From IMG/VR virus record IMGVR_UViG_3300025264_000152, positions 1 to 20,017 of that record: a stretch of 20,017 nt of DNA; one strand, 5' to 3'. The DNA comes from a virus. The position numbers and the translations under genes were made by a program. Positions 19,090 through 20,017 of the stretch are shown here, piece after piece. A model generated the notes under the pieces. It was not told the DNA's origin. It did no database searches and saw only the letters and a program-made list of their open reading frames with translations. Within the stretch, counting starts at the first letter, position 1. Each line of letters starts with the position of its first letter.

Positions 19090-19650
19090 TTAAACAATCT
19101 CGAAACGTCCGTATCCATTCATTCGGTTCTCGCAGAGTCCCTCGATTTCACCGCCTAGACGGATGATGTCAAGAACCTCCTGCATATCCATGATCGCCTC
19201 ATTGACGAGGAGAGTGAACGTGAGTGCCCACTCCCTGAAAATCGGTCTGCAGCGCATTACCCTGGAACCCTGAACAACGACAGATCGGATATCGTGATAT
19301 CCGCCTGACTCCCACATCCGATCCTTGCTCTTTGGCCCGTTGTACTCAATCGGAACTTCAGGCTCCAGGATCTGCACTCCACGCTGAATGTGACGGCCGC
19401 GCCTGCTCAACTTCGCGGAGGATCGAATCGTAGCTTTTATTGCATTTCCCGGCATGATCGGAACATCCTTGAAATAGAGCCCTCCTTCCCATTCAATACG
19501 GAAAATCTGAGCCCAGTCATCATCCGTTTTCTTTCGTTTTGAGGTAAATTCAGCAATCTCCTTCTTTAACGGACTCAAAGGATTGGAAAGCAATTCCGCA
19601 TGAACCATGAGCGGACTCGTCCCTTTAAGTTTGATTTCCTCTCTCTGCAT
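19090..19650 (-). CDS. Conserved phage protein with RAMP-like Gly-rich end
   Basis: The 186-residue protein reads EIKLKGTSPLMVHAELLSNP, then KKEIAEFTSKRKKTDDDWAQ, then GLYFKDVPIMPGNAIKATIR, KLSRRGRHIQRGVQI, a conserved-looking VMRCRPIFREWALTFTLL, and the end NRMNGYGRFEIV. I know this as a phage protein found near single-strand DNA binding or recombination genes. The LxVxGxSPLMVH start and the GxGRFE end resemble the ferredoxin-like RAMP fold (Cas5/6/7 relatives), but no catalytic residue is evident, so this is a structural guess. AAGGAGAG lies before the ATG; that site overlaps the stop of the previous gene. Confidence 0.65.
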   Translation of the reverse strand: MQREEIKLKGTSPLMVHAELLSNPLSPLKKEIAEFTSKRKKTDDDWAQIFRIEWEGGLYFKDVPIMPGNAIKATIRSSAKLSRRGRHIQRGVQILEPEVPIEYNGPKSKDRMWESGGYHDIRSVVVQGSRVMRCRPIFREWALTFTLLVNEAIMDMQEVLDIIRLGGEIEGLCENRMNGYGRFEIV

Positions 19651-19659
19651 ATTCTCTCC

Positions 19660-20017
19660 TTAGAATGGGATATCGTCACCAGTTGATGGTGCGCTATAGG
19701 GTTTGTAGTCCTTCACTTGAGGCTCACCCTTCCGATGGTGAATCACCATGTTCAGACGCTTGCCCTGGAGCTTTCTCATTGCCTCGAACAGGGCTTCGTC
19801 ATCCTGGATCTTCTCCTTCCAGTCAAATGCCTTGAGGAGCTTATTTAAATGCTCCCGTGCTATGTTCACTGCAGTCTCGTTGGGATTATCCAGGTTCAGA
19901 CGCTCCCAGTGCTTCCGGTTCATCATCAAATGCTCGATGATGAGAAACTGAAGCTCCAGGTAGTGACCGTTACCGGCTTTCGTTTTCTTGTAGTCCCAGA
20001 GGTCTAAGACAATGGGG
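19660..20017 (-). CDS. DUF669-like protein near single-strand DNA metabolism, partial
   Basis: The frame is open to the right edge, so the N-terminus is missing. The visible 118 residues read YLELQFLIIEH, then RKHWERLNLDNPNETAVNIA, then REHLNKLLKAFDWKEKIQDD, a GKRLNMVIHHRKGEPQVKDY segment, and end TGDDIPF. The order NLDNPN, an alpha-helical middle, GK.L.....G and KGYKP-like end fits DUF669, a phage family near recombinases; the acidic DDIPF tail resembles the C-terminal tip of single-strand DNA binding proteins. It likely acts in DNA replication or recombination. It is the most upstream visible gene of this minus-strand block. Confidence 0.72.
   Translation of the reverse strand, partial: PIVLDLWDYKKTKAGNGHYLELQFLIIEHLMMNRKHWERLNLDNPNETAVNIAREHLNKLLKAFDWKEKIQDDEALFEAMRKLQGKRLNMVIHHRKGEPQVKDYKPYSAPSTGDDIPF

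Noticed and set aside
18709-19166. Three overlapping plus-strand ORFs of 111-149 codons, rich in Ser, Pro and Leu
   Set aside because: They exist because a five-base repeat without stop codons is open in every frame; they lack ribosome sites and run antisense to two genes.
1-20017. tRNA, rRNA, integrase or attachment site
   Set aside because: No cloverleaf, rRNA-like stretch, recombinase motif or att-like repeat was seen by eye.

Overview
The window is part of the genome of a short-tailed (podovirus-like) double-stranded DNA bacteriophage. The evidence is a leftward late block in the order terminase, internal or hypothetical proteins, portal, small Bbp19-like protein, scaffold, major capsid, putative virion protein, gp11-like tail adaptor, gp12-like tail nozzle. 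Gene packing is dense, with many ATGA/TAATG overlaps, and bacterial Shine-Dalgarno (SD) sequences are clear. The host cannot be named from the sequence. I saw no integrase, tRNA, rRNA, CRISPR array or insertion sequence.

Layout. (1) 1-11657, minus strand: the packaging and virion module, which runs off the left edge inside the tail nozzle gene. A strong terminator follows the capsid gene, and a 15-bp RNA hairpin covers the capsid ribosome site. Two tiny lysine-rich ORFs sit between the small-terminase-like gene and the large terminase. (2) 11658-12068: a divergent intergenic control region with a good sigma70-type promoter pointing right. (3) 12069-16015, plus strand: an early-type operon of very small genes (57-111 aa, plus one of 212 aa). 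Several encode Cys-rich, probably zinc-binding, proteins, and the last is a small helix-turn-helix protein. Many are preceded by a shared leader (hairpin, then CACCC/(CA)n, then GAGG). (4) 20017-15785, minus strand: a replication/recombination/modification block made of a DUF669-like protein, a phage protein with a RAMP-like Gly-rich end, a conserved phage protein, a 38-aa membrane peptide, a RusA-like resolvase, a C5-cytosine methyltransferase, a winged-helix replication-type protein and a possible helicase-loader-like protein.

The most interesting points are: a 660-nt out-of-frame ORF nested in the methyltransferase gene whose product also looks like a conserved phage family; an uninterrupted 220-bp array of 44 degenerate pentanucleotides (GGANN on the coding strand) between two genes; paired leader hairpins with a compensatory base-pair change; a RusA gene that appears to start at CTG through a CTGA overlap; and a helix-turn-helix gene lying wholly antisense inside the 3' end of a convergent ORF. 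Family names come from memory of sequence patterns, not from a search.
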